From the NCBI GenBank assembly GCA_036873135.1, contig JAPTYO010000010.1, positions 19,957,772-20,021,771 of the forward strand: DNA of 64,000 bases, in the 5' to 3' direction. The position numbers were made by a program, and so were the translations under genes. The notes under the pieces are model-generated. The model did no database searches, had not been told where the DNA came from, and was given only the letters and a program-made list of their open reading frames with translations. Origin of the DNA: Clarkia xantiana subsp. parviflora (Eukaryota; Streptophyta; Magnoliopsida; Myrtales; Onagraceae). How positions within the stretch are numbered: position 1 is the stretch's first letter; every line of letters begins with the position of its first letter. Shown here piece by piece: positions 1 to 10,697 of the stretch.

Positions 1-1139
1 ATACCTCCCTTCAAGGACCTTAAGGCATGATAAGAGTTCTCCAAGCTCGAAATTCAAGACAAACCATTCCACAGCTCAACAACATGGGAGTAAGGTTTCG
101 AGATCGACCCTTACACTAAACTCACACCTTCACCAAGCCCCATGTCGTTGGGTGGTATGAACTTGTATCTGATGTCTCATCAAGAGGAAAATCTCAATAA
201 AGGGGCCATCGGTGGAAAATCCTGCATTTAAGGTTATACGCCAAACTCTTAGTGAATGAAGGTTGCAACAAGGGAAAAAGGGGGGGGGGGGGGGGATCCG
301 TCAATTCAACATCTCCTACAACGTGTGTGTCCGCAATACAAGCACAACTTCTAATGAGGTTAGCCTATAAGGCATAGCCAACATGGGTGGCAAACCCATG
401 AAAAATCACGAGACAACACTGACAAACCTAGTGGAAAACATCATTTTTAGGTTCAAGTCCTAATTCAAGGAGGCCCTACAATCAAGATTGGAGAAGGGAG
501 GAACATGACCAAGGTGACACTCCATAAAAGCATTCGAAAATTCTCTAAGGCGAAATTAAAAGAGGAGCACACCAAGTTCCACAACGCCTCAAAAAGATTA
601 TTACAGCCCGGTCAAACATCCAAATCTGATGCAATGTGCATTGATCAGACTCACCAGTCTAAAACACAGCTTCAAGATAAACACCCAAGACACTATCGTA
701 TGAGCAAGCTTCCCAACTCGAAATCACAAAGAAGATGAGGAAATAATCTACAAGTCTCCTCGAATACGGCCAAATTCTAGCAAATTCTAAGCAAAGAAAA
801 ACCTGAGCTAGCAAATTGTTCAAAAATTACTTCAACTGACAAATTGTCTACACATCGAAACTCAAGCTAGAAATTTGTACAAAAAGAAACTTTAACAGTC
901 AATTTGTTTGAGTGTCCAAACGTATAATTTACAAGATAATCATTTTGGTAAAAATAATTTAGCTTATGTCTTAACTAAATTATAAAAACTGCGTTATTTT
1001 GTTATTTGATTATATAATAAATTTATTTTGTTTTATAATTATTAAATGTATTTATAATTGTTTTTTAAAAATTTAAAAGGGGACATTTTGTCCCCTTTGT
1101 AATACATGGAACCGCCTCTAATTGACAAACAATGGAACC
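1..1139. other. Intergenic, repeat-like, no gene recognised
   Basis: No gene is supported here. There is a G homopolymer near 281-295. Bases 780-930 repeat short blocks of the type caaattgctagctcaa in reverse orientation, related to the 31-bp tandem repeat at 61131-61286, so this is probably transposon-derived DNA. The short open frames do not resemble a protein I know. Confidence 0.4.
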
Positions 1140-1607
1140 TGTTAAGATCAACATTGACTTACCTTCATGGGCTAAGAACAACTTATCATCATGGGCCAAG
1201 AAGAACTCACCATCATGGAATAGGACCAACTTACCATCATTGGGCCAAGACTTGAAGATTTTGGCTAAGAGGGAGTTGGGCTAAGCTGAAGAAACATCTA
1301 TATAATTTGTCTAGATTAGAGTATCTAGATAAGTCTAGGATCTAAGTAATTTCTAGAGAGTTTTTAGGTAGTTCTAAGTCTAGAGATTTCTTTAGTCTAG
1401 AGATTTCTTTAGTCTCCTATAAATAGGAGTGGAGTCATTTGTAGTGATCAAGCAAGAAAAAACACCACCACAACATCAACCACCACCACAAGTTGTAAGA
1501 GTCTCCTATCATATTTAGAGTAAGAGAGTTATATATACACGAGCTCTTCTTTTGTTGGTGAAGTACGGTTTTGGGCAAGTGCAAATCGGCACTTCATTAT
1601 TTTTACA
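1140..1607 (+). repeat. Possible solo LTR
   Basis: The segment starts TGTTAAG and ends TTTTACA (TG...CA). It contains an internal TATA-like motif (cctataaatagg, about 1419) and lies between two imperfect ~33-bp direct repeats (1107-1139 and 1609-1644). These features fit a solo LTR of a copia-type element. No clean 5-bp target duplication can be assigned, because the flanking repeats themselves share ggaacc, so the boundaries are tentative. Confidence 0.3.
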
Positions 1608-2404
1608 TTGGAACCACCTCACTCTGATTGACAAACAATGGAAACATCGTAAATAAATAAATCAAAGGAAAGCAGACTAGTATAATTGAATAGTTAGAAA
1701 AGTATAATCATATGATTCATTCATGGGTAGAAAAATAATGTAATAATATATATACCCTAAGTCGATATATTTCCGATTAGAAATTCAAAAAAGATAGGAT
1801 GGTATGAACCTGCAAACATGATTAGATTGGAAGAAACCCATAAAAAGGAATGAAGCTTCTCTTGTGTACCCCACCCAATTCATAGGCGCCACATGCAGTG
1901 GCATCATATAATACATGTGGCTTTGTTTCAGATTTAGATTGTTCACCTGTTGCTTTAAAGGGCTACAAATCAAGGTAGGACTCGCACTTATGATACTTCC
2001 TCGCTGGAATTTCATACACCCCAAACTCGTAAATTATTTTTGATTCCCGCTTCCAATATCCCAACAATAGCATCGTAGTTCTGTCAGGCGACTCAGTGCA
2101 AAATGAATGACAGCACGTTGAGTGGTATGAAGAATGTTCTAACCCTGAAGCGTTGGCAGATGGAAGGAGGATGAAATATGTGAATTAATTAATTGTGAAA
2201 CGACACAAATGGTAGCATGTAAAGTTCTGACTTTCGTATGTGAAAATAATTCTGGCGGGAAGCAACATCAAGCAAGCAGTAGTAGATTTTTCTTTTGTCT
2301 TAAATAAATTTGTGAAGAGACATAACTTTTATAGGTATAGTAAGTTTAAATTTTTAAGAGGTGTGACTATTGGGGTGAGGGCCACTCATACTTTTATAGA
2401 TGTA

Positions 2405-2454
<50 letters not shown>

Positions 2455-2655
2455 GTTTACATTATTATTATAACATATATATAACATTTTATATATCAAT
2501 ATCATATATAATATTTTATAGATTTTTTAGTGGAAAAAGTAAATAGAGTGATCGATTATATTCAGAACGTCGTACATAGTCTTTTCTTTTATTGAATTCC
2601 TTCAATAAAAAAAAGTAATAAGTTAGACAAAAACTGATTGCTTTCACTTTACGGT
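1608..2655. other. Intergenic spacer with TA microsatellite
   Basis: No gene recognised. A (TA)n run occupies about 2406-2451. A 79-residue open frame on the minus strand (1785-2024) has no motif I recognise and no supporting context. Confidence 0.4.
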
Positions 2656-3285
2656 ATGGATACTAGTCCTGTTTCCTCACAACACTTGGATACCACGACT
2701 GATCGGGTGAAATGGGTTAGTTGGACTCCTCCTGAACTTCATTGGTTCAAGCTGAACACGGACGGTGCATCGAAGGGAAACCCGGGTCTATCGGGCTCGG
2801 GAGGTTTGATTAGGGACTATCGTGGCTATTGGGTATCTGGGTTCATGTCCAACATTGGAGAGGGAGACGCACTTCAAGCGGAGTTGTGCGCGATACATAT
2901 CGGATTACAACTAACATGGGACATCGGAGTGCGCCAACTCATATTGGAATCCGATTCCGAGGTCGCGCTTCAAAAGATCACACATAGTCGAGAATCTGAA
3001 GACTCAAGCTCCCCATTAATAAGATCGATTCAGGAACAATTGGGGCGTGATTGGATAGTTCAAGTACAACATGTTTATCACGAAGGAAATTCATGCGCAG
3101 ACAACCTAGCTAACAAGGCTGTTTTCGGCTTGCTTTTGGGAGTGACATGTAGTATGATGTTTGCCTCTATCGACATGATTGGTCTGCTCCAAGAAGATAT
3201 TGCAGGTATTCCAAAACCCCGGTTTATAAAGAATAAAAGGACTGCAGCGCTTAAGAACTTACCACCGAGGCTAATTCATTGTTGA
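2656..3285 (+). CDS. RNase H-like protein (RVT_3 type), probably LINE-derived
   Basis: An uninterrupted 209-residue frame from the ATG at 2656. It encodes a type-1 RNase H fold of the kind found at the C-terminus of plant L1 LINEs and in plant proteins annotated as putative ribonuclease H. The four acidic catalytic residues can be placed: D36 in NTDGASKGNPG, E76 in LQAELCAI, D100 in ILESDS and D149 in CADNLAN. There are no stops or frameshifts, unlike the related RNase H in the LINE at 55413-57338. Residues after about 160 (ending PPRLIHC) match nothing I know. No RT sequence lies directly upstream and no poly-A tail directly downstream, so this is either a 5'-truncated LINE end that stayed open or a small captured gene. 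An in-frame TTG lies further upstream, but ATG 2656 is the natural start. Confidence 0.55.
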   Translation: MDTSPVSSQHLDTTTDRVKWVSWTPPELHWFKLNTDGASKGNPGLSGSGGLIRDYRGYWVSGFMSNIGEGDALQAELCAIHIGLQLTWDIGVRQLILESDSEVALQKITHSRESEDSSSPLIRSIQEQLGRDWIVQVQHVYHEGNSCADNLANKAVFGLLLGVTCSMMFASIDMIGLLQEDIAGIPKPRFIKNKRTAALKNLPPRLIHC

Positions 3286-3907
3286 TACACATATCTTGTA
3301 TTTACACGTTTGATAGATCAAAACTTCATAGTAGGTTTCCACTGTGTTTGTTTAAAACACTTTATATATATATATATATTGTTTAAAAACAAATGAGTTT
3401 CTATTGTAACTTGTCATTCATCAAACTTTTACTCTCTAGTGAAGATGAAACATGTGATTTATGTATCATCATTAAATTCTATTTCTAGCAATTTTCTATT
3501 AAGTATCAAATATCTTATATTAAAAATAAAAAAATGATTTGCAGTCGGAAGCTTGAATTCCGATTAATGCTGATTAAATTTAAATCCCTGAAAATGTTGA
3601 TTAAATTTACATCCATGCCACTTCTATCTGTTTGAAGCTTTATCAGAAGATTCCAAGATTCAGATTGTATATCATCATCACCCATTGGAAATATGACACA
3701 AAAACCCTATAAATGGTTTTCATAACCATATAATATATATAGTTGATAACATTTAAAAAGTGTTCATGACTCGATCTGTCACAGCATAGATACAATGCGA
3801 TTGATACAACATTATACTTCGGTTTATGGTTACATCCAAACGAAGCTACCCGAAATTTCCTATTTCTGGAATTCATCACTCCAAGTGATGAACTCAGCTT
3901 TCTGTAC

Positions 3908-3976
3908 TTCCTTCTTCTTCTTCTTCTTCTTCTTCTTCTTCTTCTTCTTCTTCTTCTTCTTCTCATCATCATCATC
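3908..3976. repeat. TTC/ATC microsatellite, copia insertion site
   Basis: About 18 TTC units followed by ATC units. The copia element at 3977-9526 inserted at its right end. ATC/TTC triplets resume at 9527, so the microsatellite was split by the insertion. Read on the minus strand it gives a poly-arginine frame, which is an artefact of the repeat. Confidence 0.9.
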
Positions 3977-4303
3977 TGTTGAGATAGCCCAATCTGGGCA
4001 TATGGGCTTGGTCTGTGCGTGTGGGCTTGGTGGTTTGTTGGTTGTGAGTGGGCCTGGTTGCCTTGTTATTTGGCAAAGCCCGTTTCGAGTTTGGTTGGTT
4101 GGTGCCGCAAGTCCTTGTGATCTTTAGGGACTATTTTGGAGGTTATGTAAACTATTAGTTGTGTTGAGCATTTAGCTCTTGACCCGCCCCTATATATTTG
4201 GTGAGGGTTAGGTTTTTGCCTAATTTGGTGAGCCGCAAAATCACTGTTCCCTTTTTCTCCCAAAATTCTCTCTGCGATCTAGGGTTAGGGTTCCAGTTCT
4301 TCA
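3977..4303 (+). repeat. 5' LTR of copia element 1
   Basis: 327 bp, starting TGTTGAGATAG and ending CCAGTTCTTCA. It has a TATA-like motif (ctatatatttgg, about 4190) and is followed after two bases by the PBS. It pairs with 9200-9526. Confidence 0.95.
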
Positions 4304-4305
4304 CC

Positions 4306-4317
4306 TGGTATCAGAGC
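4306..4317 (+). other. Primer binding site of copia element 1
   Basis: The sequence tggtatcagagc is the usual plant retrotransposon PBS complementary to the 3' end of initiator tRNA-Met. It lies two bases after the LTR and fixes the element on the plus strand. Confidence 0.92.
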
Positions 4318-4578
4318 GAATGGAGGCCGATTAAGCCTTCATTTTCCGTTCCTGGCTTCCTAGGGATCATCCTCGCCGTGCTCTTCCGCTGCGAACCTCG
4401 AATCGTCTCCGCGACGGTTCATATTTCTGACGATTCGTTCTTCTTCCCTGAACGAATCACTCGATTTGTTGTGCTCTGGTGTTCGTCTGCATCGCTACGG
4501 TGATCTTGCTGATTCTTCGCCTCTTGCGAATACTGTCGGTTCTTTTCTTGACGATTCGTATTCCTATCACCTACAACC

Positions 4579-5560
4579 ATGTCAGATGGCGATTTAGTTG
4601 AGATTCTGGAAAATCAAAGGATCCTATCTTCGCAACCGGTGGTGGCTCCAATCTTGATGGCGCGATTACGGATCAGAACCTTGATCTAACTTCAGAGGTT
4701 CATTCCTATCATCCTCTTTTCTTACATGCGAGTGACAATCCTGGCCAGAACTTGCTCTCAGTTAAACTGACTGGTCAGGAGAATTACAGAAAGTGGAGTC
4801 ATGGAATGCAGATTATATTGTTAGGCAAGAATAAACTTGGCTTTATAACTGGATCCTGTGTGCGTGAATCCTATGATGCTAAGCTCCATGATCTGTGGGA
4901 TAGGTGTAATGCTGTAGTTTTCGGCTGGATTATCAATTCAATTTCTGACGATATATCAGATGGAATCATGTATTCTTAGAGTGCTTTCTGTGCCTGGAAA
5001 GATTTACGTGAGCGTTTCGACAAAGTGAATGGTTCTAGGATTTATCAATTGCATAGGGAGATTACCTTGTGAAGACAGGGCATGAATTCCATTTCGATTT
5101 TCTTTACGAAGCTGAAGAGTTTGTGGATTGAGTATGACACGGCTTGTGCTCTCCCTCACATTGATGATGAGAAGTTCAAGAAGCACCTTGAACACAGAGA
5201 TAATCAGCGGTTATTTCAGTTCTTGATGGGGTTAAGTGAGAGTTTTTCGAATATTAGGAGTAATCTCCTCCTTTGGATTCCCCCGCCCTCCCTGAATCAG
5301 GCTATGCTACTCTGATACAGGAGGAGAGTCAAAGGGATATTAGTGCCTCGATGTATGCTGATGGGAATAATGCTGGTTTGAACGTCATCACTGCTGTTGG
5401 TGATGAAGGAAAGGGAAGGAAATTCAATAATCCTAACCTTGAGTGTGTCTTCTGCAAGAAAAAGGGACACTCTGTGTAGAGATGCTATTCAAAGGGATGT
5501 GACTTCTGCAAGAAAAAGGATCAATGCAAAGACAATTGCTTTAAGTACAGAGACTCGATC
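4579..5560 (+). pseudogene. Copia element 1 gag, disrupted
   Basis: The likely start is the ATG at 4579 (MSDGDLVEIL). A frameshift precedes the recognisable UBN2/gag part (LTGQENYRKWSHGMQ), which is read in the frame of 4752. In-frame stops fall at 4977-4979 and near 5071. The CCHC zinc knuckle, CVFCKKKGHSV-stop-RC at about 5440-5483, has a TAG between its histidine and last cysteine. Gag normally forms the virus-like particle and binds the RNA; this copy cannot make a full-length one. Confidence 0.85.
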
Positions 5561-5599
5561 AAGGGGAAATTGCCCATTGTCAAGGCAAATACTGTTTCT

Positions 5600-8500
5600 G
5601 CAACAGATGGGGGGATTCTCTCAATAACTCCTCCACCCAAAGTCTGCAAGGAGGGATTACTTTCACAGCTGAACAGTTTGATACCTTCATGAAGAGGTTT
5701 GGAGGCAATGTAGCTTCAGTAGCTACTGCAATCACCTCTGATGACTCTAATGTCATTGTTGCTGGTATAAATTCTCTTCTCTCACACTATGATAGGAATA
5801 GTCATTGGATATTGGACACTGGTGCTAGTAACCATATGACCAACAAGTTAAGTTGGTTGAAGAATTTTAAAACTGTAAATGACACCAAGGTTCTATTACC
5901 AAATAGATTGAGCTCTTTTGCTATTGGCACTGGGGATTTTGAATTTGCAGATGGAAAATATTTGAGAAACATTTTGTATTTACCTGATTTTTAATTCAGT
6001 CTCATTTCAGTTTCTCAATTAACCAAGGATTTAAAATGTTCTGCAAATTTTTTCCCCAATTTTGCTATTTTACAGGACCCCTCAAGTGGGAGGGTGTTGG
6101 CCAGTGGTGAACAACATGCTGGTCTGTACTTTCTAAAACCTAATAGCAAGCTCAATTTTCCTTTTGCCTTAAGTAGTGTGAATAAAATGCCTGTTCAGTT
6201 GTGGCACAAAAGATTAGGGCATGCCTCTATCAAAGCATTGCAGCATATAGGTCCTCTCAGTTCTGTTAATAATAAAAGCCTTGTAATTGATGATTGTCTT
6301 ATCTGTCCTCTTGCAAAACTTACCAGAAACTCTTTTCAAAATTCTGATAACAGAGCTGATGCTAATTTTGATTTGATTCATAGTGATGTTTGGGGACCCT
6401 ACCATACTGCTACATATGATCATAAAATATATTTCCTTACTTTGGTTGATGACCATTCTCGTGTGACTTGGGTTTTCTTAATGAATTTTAAAAGTTATGT
6501 AGCAGAGATTTTGAGGAATTTTGTCTTAATGGTGCATACTCAATTTGGTAAGATGATCAAGGTTTTTAGGAGTGACAATGGTGGTGAGTTTTTTATTGAT
6601 CACTTACAAAAAAAAATTTAAACAAAAGGGTATACTCCATCAGACCTCATGTTCCTATACACCTCAACAAAATGGTAGGGTTGAGAGAAAACATAGGCAT
6701 TTGCTCGAAGTTGCAAGGGCTTTGAAATTACAGGCTTCAATTCCTAATCATTTTTGGGGGGACTGTGTTTTAACAGCATGCTATTTGATAAACCTTTTGC
6801 CTACATTTGTTTTATATGGAAAATATCCTATTGAAGTTTTTTCCAACAGAAAACATGATTTGAGTCATTTAAGAGTTTTTGGTTGCTATTCTCTTGCGAA
6901 AAAGGTGTTAGTGGTGGATAAATTGGCTGCCAGAGGGATTCCTTCTGTGTTCATGGGATAATCTGATAAACAAAAAGGATATAGACTTTTTGATTTAGAA
7001 TCAAATTTTTTTTTTGTTAGTAGAGATGTTAAGTTTTTTTAGGATATTTTCCCTTTTTCTGGTAGTAAATGTGATCCTCTGCCCCTTTTTTGTGAGACTA
7101 ATCCTGTTGATGTTGGAATCGATGATGGTGTTTTTATGCATACTTCACCCGAGGTTGATATTCCTTCATAGTTAGATGTTGGTGATCCTAATTCAGCAAG
7201 TGATGTACCTTCTGTTACTGATGTCGTGGCTGTGGCCCCTGCAAATGATGATGTTATTGGTATTGATCATACTTCTGATGCACCTCCTGTTAGACAATCA
7301 ATCCGTGAGAGGAAACCTCCCATTTGGATGACCAGTGGGGATTATGTTGTGAACACTGGTTCCAGTTTATATCCTTTGAACAATTTTGTTGGCTATTCTA
7401 ATGTCTCTGTCCCATATAGTTCATTTATAGCTAACATTTCTAAGTTAGTGGAGCCAAACAGCTTTGAAGAGGCCACCCAAGATCCAGGTTGGGTCACAGC
7501 AATGCAGAATGAGATATTTGCCTTGGAAGGTAATGGTACTTGGGAACTTGTCTCATTGCCACCAGGTAAGAAGTCCATAGGTTGTAAGTGGGTATATAAA
7601 CTGAAGTACAATGCTGATGGTAGCTTAGAGATGTATAAAGCTCGTTTAGTTGCCAAATGTTATAAACAAAAGCATGGAATTGACTATTTCGAGACTTTTT
7701 CTCCTGTGGTAAAAATGAATACTGTTAGAGTGGTTCTATCTCTTGCTGCTAATTTCTGGTTGGCCACTTTTCCAAATGGATGTTTTTAATGCATTCTTGC
7801 AAGGTGATTTGGAATAGGAAGTCTATATGACTCCTCCTTAAGGTTTTCGTAATCAGGGGGAGAATGTTGTTTGTAGATTACGAAAATCTTTGTATGGTTT
7901 AAAACAAGCATCTAGACAATGGAATAAGAAACTTACTGATTCTTTAACTCATTCTGGCTATGCTCAATCCATGGATGATTACTCTTTGTTCACCAAGCAT
8001 GATAATGATGAATGGGTGTTATTACTGGTTTATGTGGATGATCTTCTGATAACTGGAAACGGTGCTAGGTTAATCACAGAATTAAAGCATGTTTTGACTT
8101 CCAATTTTAAAATGAAAGACTTGGGTGAATTACAATATTTTTTGGGGATTGAGATAGCTAGATCTAATAAAGGATTGGTTCTTTGTCAAAGAAAATATGC
8201 GTTGGAGTTAATTTCAGAGGCAGGTTTAGCTGGAGCAAAACCAGCCAAAACCCCTATGGAATCTAATTCCAGTCTTACTAGCAAGAAATATGATGATTTT
8301 TTGTTGGTTAGCCAGAGTGATGCTTTATTAAGTGATGTTACCTCCTACAGAAGGTTGATTGGGAAGCTTTTGTACTTGACTATTACGAGACCTGACATTA
8401 GTTTTGCTGTACAGAACCTTAGTCAATATCTTACAGCTCCCAAGCAGTCACATTTTGATGCAGCACTTCGTGTTGTAAGGTATGTAAAATTAGAACCTGG

Positions 8501-9054
8501 AAAGGGCTTGTTGTTGTCCTCTTCTAGCTTGCCAGAATTGACTGCATATTGTGATTCTGACTGGAGAAATTGTGTGGAGTCCATGAAATCACTTACTGGA
8601 TACTGTGTTAAGTTGGGTGATTCAATGGTTTCTTGGAAAGTAAAAAAGCATGAAACTGTTTCTAAGTCATCTGCTGAAGCAAAATATAGAAGCATTTGGC
8701 ACATTGTTTCTGAAATCGTTTGGTTGCGTGGCTTACTGAATGAACTTGGTTTTTTTGCAAAAAGTTCCTTCAAAATTATTTTGTGACAATAAGGCTGCTT
8801 TACAGATAGCTTCTAATCCTATTTTTCATGAGAGAACTAAACATATTGAGATTGATTGTCATTTCGTGCGTGAAAAAATGTTGGATGGAACAGTGCAGGC
8901 TAGTTATATTGGCTCAACTGAGCAGTCGGTAGACGTGTTTACCAATGCTTTAGTAAGAAAACAACACAACTATCTGGTGGATAAGTTGGGGATGGCTAAT
9001 ATATTTCCGGGTGTCAAAATTGGTGATGATGTAGATATGACTGAGCCAAATTGA
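5600..9054 (+). pseudogene. Copia element 1 pol: protease, integrase, RT, RNase H, disrupted
   Basis: The domains come in copia order. Protease has WILDTGASNHMTN (about 5806-5844). Pre-integrase and integrase show LWHKRLGHAS, a C-x2-C pair in DDCLICPLAK, and catalytic residues in HSDVWGP, FRSDNGGEFF and PQQNGRVERKHR. RT starts about 7440 and has the YVDD box near 8031. RNase H has AYCDSDW near 8540 and continues to the stop at 9054 ([13 protein letters not shown] region). Breaks: stops at 5992-5994, 6959-6961, about 7040 and about 7170; frameshifts near 6605 (an A run), near 7765 and near 8755 (a T run). Confidence 0.9.
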
Positions 9055-9188
9055 GTTTTTTTTGCTATGAGTTTGTTGGCTTGTATATTGTTGGCTTTGA
9101 GTTTAAGGGGGAGTGATTTGAAATCACTCCTTCTGTTCGATGGATAATACGATGTTGGGTTGGCTTATGTTGGTGTTTTATGCCCAGA

Positions 9189-9199
9189 TTGAGGGGGAG
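9189..9199 (+). other. Polypurine tract of copia element 1
   Basis: ttgagggggag directly abuts the 3' LTR, as expected for the plus-strand primer of reverse transcription. Confidence 0.85.
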
Positions 9200-9526
9200 T
9201 GTTGAGATAGCCCAATCTGGGCATATGGGCTTGGTCTTTGCGTGTGGGCTTTGTGGTTTGTTGGTTGTGAGTGGGCCTGGTTGCCTTGTTATTTGGCAAA
9301 GCCCGTTTCGAGTTTGGTTGGTTGGTGCCGCAAGTTCTTGTGATCTTTAGGGACTATTTTGGAGGTTATGTAAACTATTGGTTGTGTTGAGCATTTAGCT
9401 ATTGACCCGCCCCTATATATTTGGTGAGGGTTAGGTTTTTGCCTAATTCGGTGAGCCGCAAAATCACTGTTCACTTTTTCTCCCAAAATTCTCTCTGCGA
9501 TCTAGGGTTAGGGTTCCAGTTCTTCA
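9200..9526 (+). repeat. 3' LTR of copia element 1
   Basis: 327 bp, same ends and length as 3977-4303, with seven substitutions and no length difference. Confidence 0.95.
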
Positions 9527-10697
9527 CATCATCATCAACTTCTTCCCACAACTACGCTTCCCGTATGATTCGTGCTTCTCCCTCCGCTACAGAATCAACA
9601 TCAACACGTCTTACTAGTGCTTCAAGTAACAAGAGCAATGAAGGCATCACAAGGTGACAGAAACCAAACAGAGCAATAGGGGGTTCTATATATGGAGTAG
9701 TTGCTCTAATTAAAACACGTGAAACTTTCGTTTCTTTACTTGCAGAGGAAAAGATTGTGATTCAGAAAATGAGGAAGAAACGTTTATCTTTATTCATTCA
9801 TGGATAGATAGTCTAGCTAGTTAATCTCAAGGGTTGGTCATCAAATCAAATTAGTAATCAATCCTATCCTTTTGCATGAGACACCAGTCAAGGGAAGTGG
9901 TGTTGAACAACCCCCTCAACCTGACACTTTTATATACACATATACCCATTCATTCAAACATCTATTTTTCTCCTTTTCACAATAAGGGTTAATTACAATA
10001 ATTACAATGGTGCAATTTCATTCCTCTATTATTATTTTTGTCAAGTCTCAGACAATCCACAACTACACACGACATTCACAAGTATATTTTTTGGTCGAAT
10101 ATATAAATATAAAAATGAACTGGCTAGCAAAATTGCAATTTGGTATTAGTTCAGCTATCAATTTAATTTAATATAATTTTCTAAATTATATTTCTTTAGA
10201 TTTTTTTTCTTAGACCACCCGTTGTAGTGATCTAGTTAGTTGTTAAGAACGATTACTCCTATGTAGTTTGATTTTGAATTCTCAAGTTCAAAACCCATCA
10301 TCAGTACGTGACTTATTTAAAAAACAAATTACATGAGTAGGAGAATTTGAAAAATATGTAGCAGAAGGACCGACTCAGGTTCGTTACTAATTACTATTAG
10401 CATTTAGCCAATCCTTTTGTTCGCAAAAAATAAAAATTTATTTAGATATAAATAAATAATTAAATATAATATGAATAATAATGTCTTCAAGAGTAAATTA
10501 TAAATGCATGAATTTAAGCCCATTGCTGACGTAGAGTCCGGCCCAGATTAGATATAGGAAGATTAAAAAACTTTATTTTCCTTTTTTTTTTTTTTTGAAA
10601 AACTGATAAGAAATTCAGAACTCTTTTCCCTCCTCTTTGCGTCTCAGTCTGCTGCACTCACTCTCTGTTTTGGTTTTGGAATCTGGTGCTGGTGATT
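9527..10697. other. Spacer between copia 1 and NDC80
   Basis: No gene recognised. It begins with the other half of the split TTC/ATC microsatellite and then becomes AT-rich. The last few hundred bases should contain the NDC80 promoter and 5'UTR (pyrimidine-rich tract about 10621-10670), but I cannot point to a specific element. Confidence 0.5.

Larger units (their letters stand above)
3977..9526 (+). mobile_element. Full-length Ty1/copia LTR retrotransposon, decayed
   Basis: The element has two 327-bp LTRs, a tRNA-Met type PBS (tggtatcagagc, 4306-4317), gag, protease, integrase, RT and RNase H in the copia order, and a PPT (ttgagggggag) just before the 3' LTR. The LTRs differ at 7 positions by eye (about 98% identical), so the insertion is young. 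The 4 bases catc flank both ends; the repeat context blurs the exact target duplication. The coding region carries many in-frame stops and at least three frameshifts, so it cannot make a full polyprotein. Confidence 0.95.

Noticed and set aside
2240..2473. Open frame ending in a long Ile/Tyr repeat
   Set aside because: It is translation of a (TA)n microsatellite and has no other protein-like feature. The same applies to 36886-37128.
3643..3975. Minus-strand frame starting with poly-Met/poly-Arg
   Set aside because: The start is the ATC/TTC microsatellite read on the minus strand; the rest has no recognisable domain.
4306..4317. Part of a tRNA gene
   Set aside because: tRNA-like words here and at 36247, 45348 and 54751 are retrotransposon primer binding sites; no cloverleaf can be built. 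No rRNA or tRNA gene was recognised in the window.
10686..10697. GTG as the NDC80 start
   Set aside because: A normal ATG follows at 10698 and plant nuclear genes start with ATG.
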